Assembly: GCF_003762835.1 (NCBI RefSeq)
Contig: NZ_RJWA01000003.1
Coordinates: 496,001 to 560,000, forward strand
Direction: 5' to 3'
DNA length: 64,000 nt
DNA from: Micromonospora sp. HM5-17
Lineage (GTDB): Bacteria; Actinomycetota; Actinomycetes; Mycobacteriales; Micromonosporaceae
The position numbers were made by a program, and so were the translations under genes. The notes beneath the pieces are model-generated. The model saw only the letters and a program-made list of their open reading frames with translations, was not told the DNA's origin and searched no databases. The stretch's first letter is position 1; each line of letters opens with the position of its first letter. Below are positions 15,776 through 23,156 of this stretch, piece after piece.

Positions 15776-16524
15776 CCGCCGGACCCGACCCGGTGGTGCT
15801 GGTGGCCCACGGGAGCCGGGATCCCCGGGCCGCGGTGACGACCGAGGCGCTCGCCCGGGCCGTCGCGGCGGCCCGGCCCGGGCTGCTGGTCCGGTCCAGC
15901 TACCTCGACCACGGGCCACCCCGGCCGGCGGCGGTGCTGGCCGAACTGGAGGCGGCGGGGCACGCCGGGGTGGTGCTGGTGCCCCTCCTGCTCACCGCCG
16001 CCTACCACGGCCGGGTCGACATCCCGGACGCCGTCGAGACCGCCCGCGCAGCGGGGCTGCGCGTGCCGGTACGGGTCACCGACGTCCTCGGGCCGACGGG
16101 GCAGGGGCCGCACCCGTACCTGGTGGCAGGGCTGCGTCGTCGACTGGCCGAGGCGGTCGGTACGGCGGCCGGGGGCGCCGCCGGTGAGTTCGACGCGGTG
16201 GTGCTGGCTGCCGCCGGAACGCGTGACGCCGCCGCCCGGCGAACCGTCGTCCAGGTGGCCGAGGCGCTCGGCGTCGCGCTGGGCGTGCCGGCCCGGGTCG
16301 GGTACGCCTCGGCGGCGCCGCCGACCGCCGGTGCGGCGGTGGCCGAACTACGCGCCGCGGGGGCCCGGCGGGTCGCGGTGGCGAGCTACTTCCTGGCACC
16401 GGGGCGGCTCTACGACACGGCGATGGACTCGGCGCGGCGGGCCGGGGCCGTCGCGCTGGCCGCTCCGCTGGGGGACGCTCCCGAGCTGGCCGAGCTGGTG
16501 CTGGCCCGGGCCGGCGCTCGATAG
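15772..16524 (+). CDS. Sirohydrochlorin chelatase (CbiX/SirB-like)
   Basis: A 250-residue protein of two tandem CbiX-type halves. The first half has VLVAHGSRDPRA with the metal-binding histidine, and VPLLLTAAYHGRVDIP with a second. The second half repeats the fold: VVLAAAGTRDAAARR and VASYFLAPGRLYD, where the first-half histidines are not retained. It likely inserts iron into sirohydrochlorin to give siroheme for the sulfite reductase two genes upstream. It starts at GTG 15772 overlapping the cysH stop and is the last gene of the operon. A bidirectional hairpin lies beyond it at 16816-16848. M. tuberculosis has an equivalent gene after nirA-cysH. Confidence 0.9.
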   Translation: MTAGPDPVVLVAHGSRDPRAAVTTEALARAVAAARPGLLVRSSYLDHGPPRPAAVLAELEAAGHAGVVLVPLLLTAAYHGRVDIPDAVETARAAGLRVPVRVTDVLGPTGQGPHPYLVAGLRRRLAEAVGTAAGGAAGEFDAVVLAAAGTRDAAARRTVVQVAEALGVALGVPARVGYASAAPPTAGAAVAELRAAGARRVAVASYFLAPGRLYDTAMDSARRAGAVALAAPLGDAPELAELVLARAGAR

Positions 16525-16815
16525 CCGGCCGAGGTGTCGGGCGTCGACGGATATCGCGCCGATCTCACCAATCGTTACCATTACTGTCGGTGACAGTCAC
16601 TCTTGGTAATTGAGGCTACCGATTGCTGTGGATCATGCGCGGTATGTCGATTAATCGACGTCGACTCTTGGCGTAGTGTGCTCGGGGCGATCATTTGGGT
16701 AACGGGTGGGGCGGCGAGGAACGATGACCATGGTTGGTGTCGAAAAGGGTCGGCCGTCGAGCGCGGTCTTTGGCGGAATGAATTCTTCTCACCACTGCTC
16801 GTATTGGGGGAAGTA
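16525..16815. other. Low-G+C intergenic block with palindromes
   Basis: About 290 bp visibly poorer in G+C than everything around it and without a credible gene. It contains ACTGTC-GGT-GACAGT (16583-16597) nested inside TTACCA...TGGTAA, and a perfect 14-bp palindrome GTCGATTAATCGAC (16646-16659) directly followed by GTCGAC. It lies downstream of both convergent neighbours, so it is not an obvious promoter region for either. A small RNA or regulatory site is possible. Confidence 0.5.
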
Positions 16816-16848
16816 GAACGCCCCGGGGACGCCGTCCCCGGGGCGTTC
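16816..16848. terminator. Bidirectional terminator, sulfur operon / whiB1
   Basis: A perfect 15-bp stem (16816-16830 with 16834-16848) closes a 3-nt loop. It lies 28 bp after the whiB1 stop and at the far end of the gap after the chelatase gene. It is symmetric, so it can serve both convergent transcripts. Confidence 0.8.
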
Positions 16849-16875
16849 GATGCTTCGGTGTGGTTGATCGGTCGA

Positions 16876-17133
16876 TCAGGCAGAGTGAGCGCGCAGAACC
16901 CGCAGGCCGCCACGCCGCTTGACGGCGCGCCGTTCTTCCTCGCTCATTCCGCCCCAGACCCCGGCGTCCTGACCAGTCTCGAGCGCCCACTGCAGGCACT
17001 CGCTGGTCACGGAGCAACGCCGGCAGACGGCCTTGGCCTGCTCGACCTGCAGGAGCGCCGGGCCGGACGTCCCGATCGGGAAGAACAGCTCCGGGTCCTC
17101 GTCGCGGCAGGCAGCACGGTGGCGCCAGTCCAT
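16876..17133 (-). CDS. whiB1: WhiB1/WblE-type iron-sulfur transcription factor
   Basis: An 85-residue protein nearly co-linear with M. tuberculosis WhiB1, an essential, nitric-oxide-sensitive 4Fe-4S protein binding the primary sigma factor. MDWRHRAACRDEDPELFFP carries the first cysteine, followed by VCRRC and SECLQWAL. GVWGGMSEEERRAVKRR is the tryptophan turn and basic DNA-contacting tail. The start is set at the MDWRH methionine (17133), as in the family; an ATG 18 nt upstream would add six residues. Transcription appears to start about 40 nt upstream (see 17183-17188). It is a different paralogue from the WhiB at the window start. Confidence 0.95.
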   Translation of the reverse strand: MDWRHRAACRDEDPELFFPIGTSGPALLQVEQAKAVCRRCSVTSECLQWALETGQDAGVWGGMSEEERRAVKRRGGLRVLRAHSA

Positions 17134-17182
17134 GGCGGCAACACTCCTCATTCTGGGTGGGCGGCAGTGCTAGGTGGATCTT

Positions 17183-17188
17183 TCTATA
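17183..17188 (-). promoter_or_regulatory. Candidate whiB1 -10 element
   Basis: On the minus strand TATAGA lies 50 bp before the whiB1 start, giving a predicted transcript start near 17176 and a leader of about 43 nt. No strong -35 hexamer is seen at the ideal spacing, which would fit an activated promoter. Confidence 0.45.
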
Positions 17189-17208
17189 TGCGTCCGCGGT
17201 GTCGATCA

Positions 17209-17228
17209 CGATAGTGGTCACACCATCG
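17209..17228. promoter_or_regulatory. 20-bp dyad at about -42 of the whiB1 promoter
   Basis: The sequence fits CGATnGTGnnnnCACnATCG, with two 7-bp matching half-sites. It is centred about 42 bp upstream of the predicted whiB1 transcript start, a typical activator position. The cognate regulator is unknown. The GTG/CAC spacing of 4 nt differs from the 6 nt of CRP sites. Confidence 0.5.
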
Positions 17229-17388
17229 TTTCGGCAGCGCGAGAGCAGGCTTTGGGTTTGTGGAACCTGCGGAGGACGGGCCACCGAGGGGGCGCGTCCA
17301 CGCAATGTCCCGGTAACTCAAGTTCGCTTGTGAATACTTTCACGAACTCCCGCAATGTCAAGGGTAACGCCCGGAAAAACTCTGGGTA

Positions 17389-17404
17389 GGTGAGACAGGT
17401 CACG
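17389..17404. promoter_or_regulatory. CRP-like palindrome upstream of whiB1
   Basis: GGTGAGACAGGTCACG contains GTGA-N6-TCAC and resembles the mycobacterial CRP consensus. CRP is known to control whiB1 in M. tuberculosis. It lies about 220 bp upstream of the predicted whiB1 start, further than usual, so its role is uncertain. Confidence 0.45.
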
Positions 17405-17554
17405 GCCCATTTGTCCGGATTCCCACCCTTGCCGGCACCCGGTGTGCCACAGCCGGAAGTCAATATAGTACAGTCCGCCCGACATCGCTGGCATTTCCGG
17501 CACCGTCCCTGCTTGGTCTCCCGTGCGAGCCCTGTCGGTCTCGGTACCCCAGCG

Positions 17555-18502
17555 TCAGCAGATTACTCTCAGTGCGGACGGGACGGACGTGAATCGGACC
17601 TTGTGTCGCTCGCCGAGGTAGTCGCCGTCCACCTGGAACGCCTGGGGACGCTCGGCAACCAGGACGAACTCGTCCAGGTCATGCAGCCGCAGCACGTGGC
17701 GGCCGTGCGGGTCCGCCGGGCGCGACAGCATCTGGGCCACCATCCGGGCCGTGCTGGGTACCCGCAACCGGCGGATCGCCAGGACGTCCAACCCGAGGTC
17801 GAACGAGGCCTCCGGGTTGGGGTTCACCTCCCGGTGGCCGAGGTAGGTCCAGGGCGCGGTGTTCTGGATGATCACCGTCGCCAGCTCTCGTTGCGGAATC
17901 TCGCCCGGACGTTCGAGGGTGATGGTGGGGTCGCGACGTTCGGCGCCGAAGGCGTACTGCTGGGCGATCGCGCGGAGGTACAGCCCGGGGGTGGGGACCC
18001 GACCCCGACGGCGGGCCCGCTCCACCCGGTGGATCACCGCGGCGTCCAGCCCCAGCCCCGCGCAGAAGGTGAAGTAGCGGTCGTCGGCCCGACCCAGACC
18101 GATGGTGCGTACCCGCTCCAGCCGCAGCGCCTCCAGGATGACGCTGGTCGCCTCCGGCCACTGACTGGGCAGGCCGAGCGCCCGGGCGAAGACGTTGGTC
18201 GAGCCACCGGGCACCGGGGCGAGGGCCGGCAGCCGCTCGGCGGGTGGTGGCGGCTCGCCGTCGCCCGCAGCGGCCGTCATCAGGCCGTTGACCACCTCGT
18301 TGATGGTGCCGTCACCGCCGAGCGTGACCACCAGGTCGACCCCCTCGCGGGCGGCCTGGCGAGCCAGGGTCACCGCGTGCCCGCGCCGCCGGGTGTACGC
18401 GACGGTGAGGTCGACCTCGCTGCGGAGGGCACGGACGAGCACGTCCCGGCCCCGGCCGGTGGTGGTGGTGGCCTTGGGGTTGACCACCAGGATGGCCCGC
18501 AT
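17555..18502 (-). CDS. Diacylglycerol kinase-family lipid kinase (YegS/BmrU type)
   Basis: A 315-residue soluble or peripheral lipid kinase. It starts MRAILVVNPKATTTTGRG, the family's N-terminal nucleotide-binding strand. The diagnostic VVTLGGDGTINEVVNG loop lies at residues ~61-76. Further conserved pieces are PGGSTNVFARALGLP and the C-terminal DGDYLGE. It phosphorylates diacylglycerol or a related lipid; specificity is not readable. The start ATG at 18502 matches the family. A 25-residue upstream extension is possible but overlaps the divergent neighbour's region. It lies behind whiB1 as in mycobacteria. Confidence 0.9.
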   Translation of the reverse strand: MRAILVVNPKATTTTGRGRDVLVRALRSEVDLTVAYTRRRGHAVTLARQAAREGVDLVVTLGGDGTINEVVNGLMTAAAGDGEPPPPAERLPALAPVPGGSTNVFARALGLPSQWPEATSVILEALRLERVRTIGLGRADDRYFTFCAGLGLDAAVIHRVERARRRGRVPTPGLYLRAIAQQYAFGAERRDPTITLERPGEIPQRELATVIIQNTAPWTYLGHREVNPNPEASFDLGLDVLAIRRLRVPSTARMVAQMLSRPADPHGRHVLRLHDLDEFVLVAERPQAFQVDGDYLGERHKVRFTSVPSALRVIC

Positions 18503-18543
18503 GGGCGGCACTGTACCGCGCGGTGCCGAGTATCGTGGCGGCC

Positions 18544-18945
18544 GTGACAAGGGAATCCGGACCGCTTCCCGGTCCACTCCGCGGGGCGGTGTGGCTGCTG
18601 GGCGCCGAGGCGGTGGCGCTGGGTCTGCTGGCGCTCTTCCTGGTCTACGAGACCCTGACGGCGACCGCCATGGACCTGGTCAACGCGCTCTTCGTCACCG
18701 CGTTCGCGATGGCCGGGACGGCCGTGCTGTGGACGCTCGCGGTCGCGCTCGGCCGGCGACGCTCCGCCGCCCGGGCTCCGGCCATGGTGCTGCAACTCCT
18801 GCTGCTGCCAATTGGCTACTACATGCTCCAGGGCGGGCTGGGCTGGCTGGGCAGCCCCCTCATCGTCCTCGGACTGCTGGTCTGCGGGTTGTTGCTGAGC
18901 CCGGCGACGAACCGGGCACTCGGCTTCGGCGCCGAACGCAACTGA
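18544..18945 (+). CDS. Conserved four-helix membrane protein
   Basis: About 133 residues with four hydrophobic segments: near residues 15-37, 42-67, 78-97 and 100-119. There is no catalytic motif. The tail NRALGFGAERN is cytoplasmic by the positive-inside rule. GTG 18544 is chosen; GTG 18523 would add seven residues. It is divergent from the lipid kinase gene, with a short shared promoter region of about 40 bp. Similar small membrane proteins are common in this actinobacterial neighbourhood, but no function is known to me. Confidence 0.75.
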   Translation: MTRESGPLPGPLRGAVWLLGAEAVALGLLALFLVYETLTATAMDLVNALFVTAFAMAGTAVLWTLAVALGRRRSAARAPAMVLQLLLLPIGYYMLQGGLGWLGSPLIVLGLLVCGLLLSPATNRALGFGAERN

Positions 18946-18969
18946 CCCGTCCGACCGGTCGGAGTCAGG

Positions 18970-19377
18970 TCAGACGTCGGAGCGGCGGGTCAGCAGCCTG
19001 ATCGTGGCCCGTCCGGCGGAGAGGTCGGCCGTGGCCGAGGTGGTCAGCGCGGTCAGCACCTTCCAGGCGAACGACGATTCCGCCGGCAGCCGCGCGTCCC
19101 GGACCGCCGGCGTGGAGACCTCGACGGTGAGCGCGTCCTCGGTGACCGCGAACCGGCAGTCGAGTTCGGCGCCGGGTGTCGTGACGGCCAGCAGCATCGT
19201 GCAGGCCTCGTCGACGGCGATCCGGAGATCCTCGATCTCGTCCAGCGCGAAGTGCAACCGCGCGGCCAGGCCGGCCGTGGCGGTGCGGAGGACGCCGAGA
19301 TAGCCGCCGTCGGCGGGCACGGTGAGGAGGACGACGTCGTCGCCGCTCGTGGGCGGTGTGGTCAGTGGTGTCGCCAA
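18970..19377 (-). CDS. RsbW-like anti-sigma / HATPase_c_2 protein
   Basis: A 135-residue GHKL ATPase-fold protein. Its N-box region is LRIAVDEACTMLLAV, typical of RsbW/SpoIIAB-like anti-sigma kinases, preceded by RLHFALDEIEDL. The C-terminal part keeps the beta-strand core and SAWKVLTALTTSA-like helix, but a clear glycine-rich ATP lid is not obvious. Such proteins bind sigma factors of the SigB/SigF group or kinase-switch partners. No cognate sigma or antagonist gene adjoins it here, making it an orphan. It is convergent with the membrane protein gene. Confidence 0.82.
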   Translation of the reverse strand: MATPLTTPPTSGDDVVLLTVPADGGYLGVLRTATAGLAARLHFALDEIEDLRIAVDEACTMLLAVTTPGAELDCRFAVTEDALTVEVSTPAVRDARLPAESSFAWKVLTALTTSATADLSAGRATIRLLTRRSDV

Positions 19378-19468
19378 TGTCAGTTCCCCGGGTGGGACTC
19401 TACCGAACCCTGGTGCGCTCCGGTCGTGCGCGCCGGCCAGATCGCGGGGCCGTGGCCCGGTGCGACGA

Positions 19469-19499
19469 CGGCCGGCACGTCCCGAGGACGTGCCGGCCG
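19469..19499 (-). terminator. Hairpin terminator after sodN
   Basis: A perfect 14-bp stem (19469-19482 with 19486-19499) and CGA loop lies 60 bp downstream of the sodN stop. A further GACGA/TCGTC pairing can extend it across a bulge. Confidence 0.75.
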
Positions 19500-19557
19500 C
19501 ACCGTCGTCCCGATGAGACCGCGCCAGCGCGTCCGCCGGAGCGGACGGCGACGAGGC

Positions 19558-19965
19558 TCAGGCCTGCTTGGTCTCCCAGAAGATCTTGGCGATCTCGTCG
19601 ATCTTCTGAAGCAGCTCGTCGGCCTTGGCCGGGTCGGTGGTCGCCTTCGTGCCCGTCCCACCACCGGCCAGCTTGGTGGCCTCGTTGAAGAGCTGGTGCA
19701 GCTGCGGGTACTTCTCGAAGTGCTGGGGCTTGAAGTAGTCGGTCCAGAGCACCCACAGGTGGTGCTTGACCAGCTCGGCACGCTGCTCCTTGATGATCAG
19801 CGCCCGGGTGCGGAACTCGGGGTCCGTGTTCGCCTGGTACTTCTCGCAGATCGCCTTGATCGACTCTGCCTCGATCCGGGCCTGGGCCGGGTCATAGACG
19901 CCACAGGGCAGGTCGCAGTGTGCGCTGGCGACGATGCGTGGTGTGAAGAGACGCGGAAGCCGCAT
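19558..19965 (-). CDS. sodN: Nickel superoxide dismutase, precursor
   Basis: A 135-residue precursor of cytosolic NiSOD. The first 15 residues are the propeptide; cleavage leaves HCDLPCGVYD, the nickel hook, with ligands His1, Cys2 and Cys6 of the mature 120-residue enzyme. The remainder follows the four-helix family pattern (IKEQRAELVKHHLWVLWTDYFKP and KIFWETKQA at the end). A Gly/Thr-rich insertion (GGGTGTKATT) lies near residues 86-95 of the mature form. GGAGGATCCC precedes the ATG. The gene is divergent from sodX, the maturation protease. In Streptomyces, sodN is regulated by nickel through Nur. Confidence 0.97.
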   Translation of the reverse strand: MRLPRLFTPRIVASAHCDLPCGVYDPAQARIEAESIKAICEKYQANTDPEFRTRALIIKEQRAELVKHHLWVLWTDYFKPQHFEKYPQLHQLFNEATKLAGGGTGTKATTDPAKADELLQKIDEIAKIFWETKQA

Positions 19966-19995
19966 GGGATCCTCCATAGCAGGTCTGTGATGATC

Positions 19996-20014
19996 CAGGA
20001 CGACACTACTCCTG
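19996..20014. promoter_or_regulatory. Inverted repeat between sodN and sodX
   Basis: CAGGA-N9-TCCTG is centred in the 73-bp divergent region, so a bound regulator could affect both genes. It does not resemble the Nur box known from Streptomyces. Operator function is a guess from position. Confidence 0.35.
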
Positions 20015-20038
20015 CGATACGTCCCCGAAGGGGCGGAG

Positions 20039-20419
20039 GTGAAACTCGTGTCCGCCGGCCCGGCCGCCAACGGGAGCCACGTCCACGCGCCCATTTTCGC
20101 CGTCCTGGTGGTGGGTCCGTCAATGGTTCCGACGCTCCGGCACGGCGACGCGGTGCTGGTGCGGCGCGGCGGCCGCGTCCGCCCCGGCGACCTGGTGGTC
20201 GGGACGTTCCGCGCCCGTCCTGACCTGCTGGTGGTCAAACGGGCGGTCCGCACCGTCGAGGGCGGATGGTGGTTGCGCGGGGACAACCCGTTCGTCGCCG
20301 ACGACTCCCGGGCGTACGGCGTCGCCGACGTGCTCGGCCGGGTGCTGCTCCGGTACTGGCCGCGGCCGCGGTGGTTCCGGCGTGGCCGAACTCACGTCGA
20401 TCCGGTTACCGAGGGGTAA
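20039..20419 (+). CDS. sodX: Nickel-type superoxide dismutase maturation protease SodX
   Basis: A 126-residue S24/S26-family peptidase. The serine motif GPSMVPTLRHGD (serine near residue 28) is followed by VVKRAV with the general-base lysine, the Ser-Lys dyad of signal peptidase-like enzymes. There is no transmembrane anchor, consistent with a cytosolic processing role. It is expected to remove the SodN propeptide so that the N-terminal histidine can bind nickel. It starts at GTG 20039 and is divergent from sodN, the standard arrangement. The C-terminal tail is basic and variable. Confidence 0.93.
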   Translation: MKLVSAGPAANGSHVHAPIFAVLVVGPSMVPTLRHGDAVLVRRGGRVRPGDLVVGTFRARPDLLVVKRAVRTVEGGWWLRGDNPFVADDSRAYGVADVLGRVLLRYWPRPRWFRRGRTHVDPVTEG

Positions 20420-20558
20420 GACCCCTGTTCGCCCCTTGCCGGGCGCATCGGCACTATGCTCTGTATCTCATAACCGGGTGACCCCCGCTCCGCTGCCGGT
20501 GATCGCCGATCTCGCGTCCAACCGGCCGCCTTCCCCGCCTCACGATCCTGGAGTCACC

Positions 20559-21758
20559 ATGTCTTCCTCCGCCGTGGATCCCGCCGATCCGGCCTTCGCC
20601 CTGCACCGTGGCGGCAAGCTGGCGGTCGCCTCGACCGTCCCGCTGGCCACCCGGGAGGACCTGTCCCTCGCGTACACCCCGGGCGTGGCCCGGATCTGCG
20701 AGGCGATCGCCGCCGACCCCGCCCTGGCGGACGAGTACACCTGGATCTCGCACACCGTCGCGGTGGTCACCGACGGCTCGGCCGTGCTCGGCCTCGGCAA
20801 CATCGGGCCCCGGGCGGCGATGCCGGTGATGGAGGGGAAGGCGGTGCTGTTCAAGCAGTTTGGTGGCGTGGACGCGGTACCAATCTGTCTGGACACCCAG
20901 GACGTGGACGAGATCGTGGCCACGGTGACCGCGCTGGCCCCGTCGTTCGGTGGGATCAACCTGGAGGACATCAGCGCGCCCCGATGCTTCGAGATCGAGC
21001 GCCGTCTCGACGAGGCGCTGCCGATCCCGGTCTTCCACGACGACCAGCATGGGACGGCCGTCGTGGTGCTGGCCGCGCTGCGCAACGCCGCCACGCTGCT
21101 CAACCGCAAGCTCGGTGAGCTGCGGGTGGTGGTCAGCGGCGCCGGGGCGGCCGGGGTCGCGGTGACGAAGATGCTGGTGGCCGGGGGTGTGAACCCGGCC
21201 GAGGTGGTGGTCTGCGACTCCCGCGGCATCATCGGAGGCGACCGGACGGACCTGACCGCGATCAAGGCCGAGCTGGCCGAGCTGACCAACGCCGCCGGTC
21301 GGTCCGGGGGCATCGCCGAGGCACTGCGCGACGCCGATGTGCTGATCGGGGTCTCGGGTGGACAGATTCCCGAGGAGGCGTTGGCCGGGATGGCCCCGGG
21401 CGGCGCGATCTTCGCGCTCGCGAACCCCACCCCCGAGGTGCAGCCCGACGTCGCCGCCCGATACGCCGCCGTCGTCGCCACCGGGCGTAGCGACTATCCC
21501 AACCAGATCAACAACGTCCTCGCCTTCCCGGGTATCTTCCGGGGGGCGCTGGCCGCCCGGGCGGTACGGATCACCGAGGGGATGAAGGTGGCCGCCGCGG
21601 ACGCGATTGCCGCCGTGGCGGCGGAGGGGTCGGGGAGGGCGCCGGGGCAGCTCCGCGCCGACGCGATCATGCCCTCGCCGCTCGACCCGCGGGTGGCGCC
21701 GGCCGTGGCCCAGGCGGTCGCCGAGGCGGCGCGCCGGGACGGCGTCGCCCGGGCCTGA
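20559..21758 (+). CDS. NAD(P)-dependent malic enzyme
   Basis: A 399-residue short-form malic enzyme decarboxylating malate to pyruvate. The N-terminal malic domain has LSLAYTPGVARICEAI, GLGNIGPRAAMPVMEGKAVLFKQFGGVDAVPICLDT and the metal-binding NLEDISAPRCFEIER. The catalytic PVFHDDQHGTA follows, then the Rossmann domain with VSGAGAAGVAVTKML. Family members of this length lack the phosphotransacetylase extension of MaeB. Cofactor preference cannot be assigned safely. The ATG 20559 matches the family start (SSSAVDPADPAFALHRGGK). It is probably monocistronic, linking the citrate cycle to pyruvate. Confidence 0.93.
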   Translation: MSSSAVDPADPAFALHRGGKLAVASTVPLATREDLSLAYTPGVARICEAIAADPALADEYTWISHTVAVVTDGSAVLGLGNIGPRAAMPVMEGKAVLFKQFGGVDAVPICLDTQDVDEIVATVTALAPSFGGINLEDISAPRCFEIERRLDEALPIPVFHDDQHGTAVVVLAALRNAATLLNRKLGELRVVVSGAGAAGVAVTKMLVAGGVNPAEVVVCDSRGIIGGDRTDLTAIKAELAELTNAAGRSGGIAEALRDADVLIGVSGGQIPEEALAGMAPGGAIFALANPTPEVQPDVAARYAAVVATGRSDYPNQINNVLAFPGIFRGALAARAVRITEGMKVAAADAIAAVAAEGSGRAPGQLRADAIMPSPLDPRVAPAVAQAVAEAARRDGVARA

Positions 21759-21836
21759 TCCGGCACCGCCGGGCGTCCGCGATCGGCGCCCGGTGGTCCC
21801 TGCCGCGGCGGAGCGGACGCGTGTAGCCTGCCGGTC

Positions 21837-22790
21837 ATGCGTGCCGCGTACGCCTCCAGGTTCGACGCCGACGATCCGCTCGCCGCGCTGGCGGTGGGGG
21901 AGCGCCCCGAGCCGGCGCACCCGGGATCCGACTGGGTCACCGTGGAGGTACGGGCCAGCTCGCTCAACCACCACGACCTGTGGTCGCTGCGCGGCGTCGG
22001 GCTGTCCGCGGAGCGGCTGCCGATGATTCTGGGCTGTGACGCCGCCGGGGTCGATCCGGACGGCAACGAGGTCGTGGTCTTTCCGGTGGTCCCGGACCCG
22101 GCCGATCCACGCGGCCTGTCGCTCCTGTCCGAGCGTCACCCCGGCACGCTGGCCGAGCGGGTGGCGGTGCCCCGGGCCAACCTCGTGCCGAAGCCGGCCG
22201 GGATGTCCTTTGTCGAGGCGGCCTGCCTGCCGACGGCCTGGCTCACCGCGTACCGGATGCTGACCACCCGGGGGCGGGTGGCCGACGGCGAGTCGGTGCT
22301 GGTCCAGGGCGCCGGCGGCGGGGTGGCGACCGCCGCCGTGGTGCTCGCCGTGGCGCTCGGCAAGCGGGTGTACGTGACCAGCCGCGACCCGGGAAAGCGG
22401 GAGCGGGTCGCCGCGCTCGGCGCCACCGCCCTCCCGCCCGGTGCACGGCTGCCCGAGCGGGTCGACGTGGTCGTGGAGACCGTTGGGGCGGCGACCTTCG
22501 ACCACTCGCTGAAGTCGGCGGCGCCGGGGGCCCGGATCGTGGTGTCGGGTGCCACGGCCGGGCACGAGCCGGTGGTGAACCTGCGCCGGGTCTTCGCCAT
22601 GCAGTTGGAGATTCTCGGGTCGAGTATGGGCACCGCGGCCGAGTTGGCGGAGCTGCTCGACCTCTGCGTGAGTCGGGGAATCCGACCGGTGATCGACGAG
22701 GTCTACGGGTTCTCCCAGGTCGCCGAGGCGTTCGCCCGGCTGCACTCCGGACGGGTCTTCGGCAAGGTGGTGCTCGACCACAGCGCGTAG
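21837..22790 (+). CDS. MDR-family zinc-independent alcohol dehydrogenase / quinone reductase
   Basis: A 317-residue medium-chain dehydrogenase. The GroES-like N-terminal domain shows SSLNHHDLWSLRGVG and ILGCDAAGV. The cofactor domain shows LVQGAGGGVATAAVVLAVALG, the nucleotide-binding turn. It lacks the catalytic zinc cysteine/histidine set of classical alcohol dehydrogenases and the four-cysteine structural lobe, so it is closer to quinone oxidoreductases. It probably uses NADPH; the substrate is unknown. It is read in the same direction as the malic enzyme, with a 78-bp gap. Confidence 0.85.
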   Translation: MRAAYASRFDADDPLAALAVGERPEPAHPGSDWVTVEVRASSLNHHDLWSLRGVGLSAERLPMILGCDAAGVDPDGNEVVVFPVVPDPADPRGLSLLSERHPGTLAERVAVPRANLVPKPAGMSFVEAACLPTAWLTAYRMLTTRGRVADGESVLVQGAGGGVATAAVVLAVALGKRVYVTSRDPGKRERVAALGATALPPGARLPERVDVVVETVGAATFDHSLKSAAPGARIVVSGATAGHEPVVNLRRVFAMQLEILGSSMGTAAELAELLDLCVSRGIRPVIDEVYGFSQVAEAFARLHSGRVFGKVVLDHSA

Positions 22791-23156
22791 GTGGGCCGGC
22801 GGCGCCACGGGTGCGGCCGGCGGCGTGGCGTGTGCCCGTACGCGGGGTCCGGGCCGGGGCGCCGTCCCGGTGTGCGATCGTCTTGGCGGCCCTCCGCCGG
22901 AATCGGCGCGCCGGACACGCCGGTCGACGGCATTTGAAAATCCGGACGTTCCGTCGGGGTTGCGGGCGGGTGACCGGCGGGAAAAAAGCTGCCGAAAATG
23001 CGCTGGTAAGTCGGGGCAAAGGTGGACTTCAAGAAAACTAAAGGTGGCGTTTGACCCATTCTCCTCGCGGTCGGTGACCTTGTGCGGCCGGCAGGTACAG
23101 TCGTCCCGTTCCGCCCCACTGATCGTGGACGATGTGTACGAGAAGGAGTCGGGATC
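22791..23156. other. Intergenic region upstream of the beta-helix protein
   Basis: A 366-bp gap. The second half (about 22930-23060) is clearly A-richer, with runs such as GGGAAAAAAG, and would hold the promoter and leader of the secreted protein. TTGACC at about 23050 resembles a -35 box but lacks a good -10. I see no riboswitch I recognise. Confidence 0.5.

Larger units (their letters stand above)
17134..17554. other. Long whiB1 upstream region
   Basis: A 421-bp gap between whiB1 and the lipid kinase stop codon, with lower G+C than its neighbours. It contains a -10-like element, a 20-bp dyad and a CRP-like site, listed separately. Short open frames on both strands lack ribosome sites or family likeness, so I do not call a gene. 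Confidence 0.5.

Noticed and set aside
16603-17214. Plus-strand open frame across the low-G+C block and whiB1
   Set aside because: It is antisense to whiB1 for most of its length and has no ribosome site or recognisable domain.
17389-17404. CRP site as the direct activator site of whiB1
   Set aside because: Distance of about 220 bp from the predicted transcript start is too great for ordinary class I/II activation, so it is kept only as a candidate site.
17174-17463. Short frames on both strands in the whiB1 upstream region
   Set aside because: No start context, no family likeness, and they overlap the probable promoter and dyad.
22791-23156. Cyclic-di-AMP (ydaO-type) riboswitch upstream of the secreted beta-helix protein
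   Set aside because: Such riboswitches precede some actinobacterial secreted proteins, but I could not find their conserved core in this A-rich leader.
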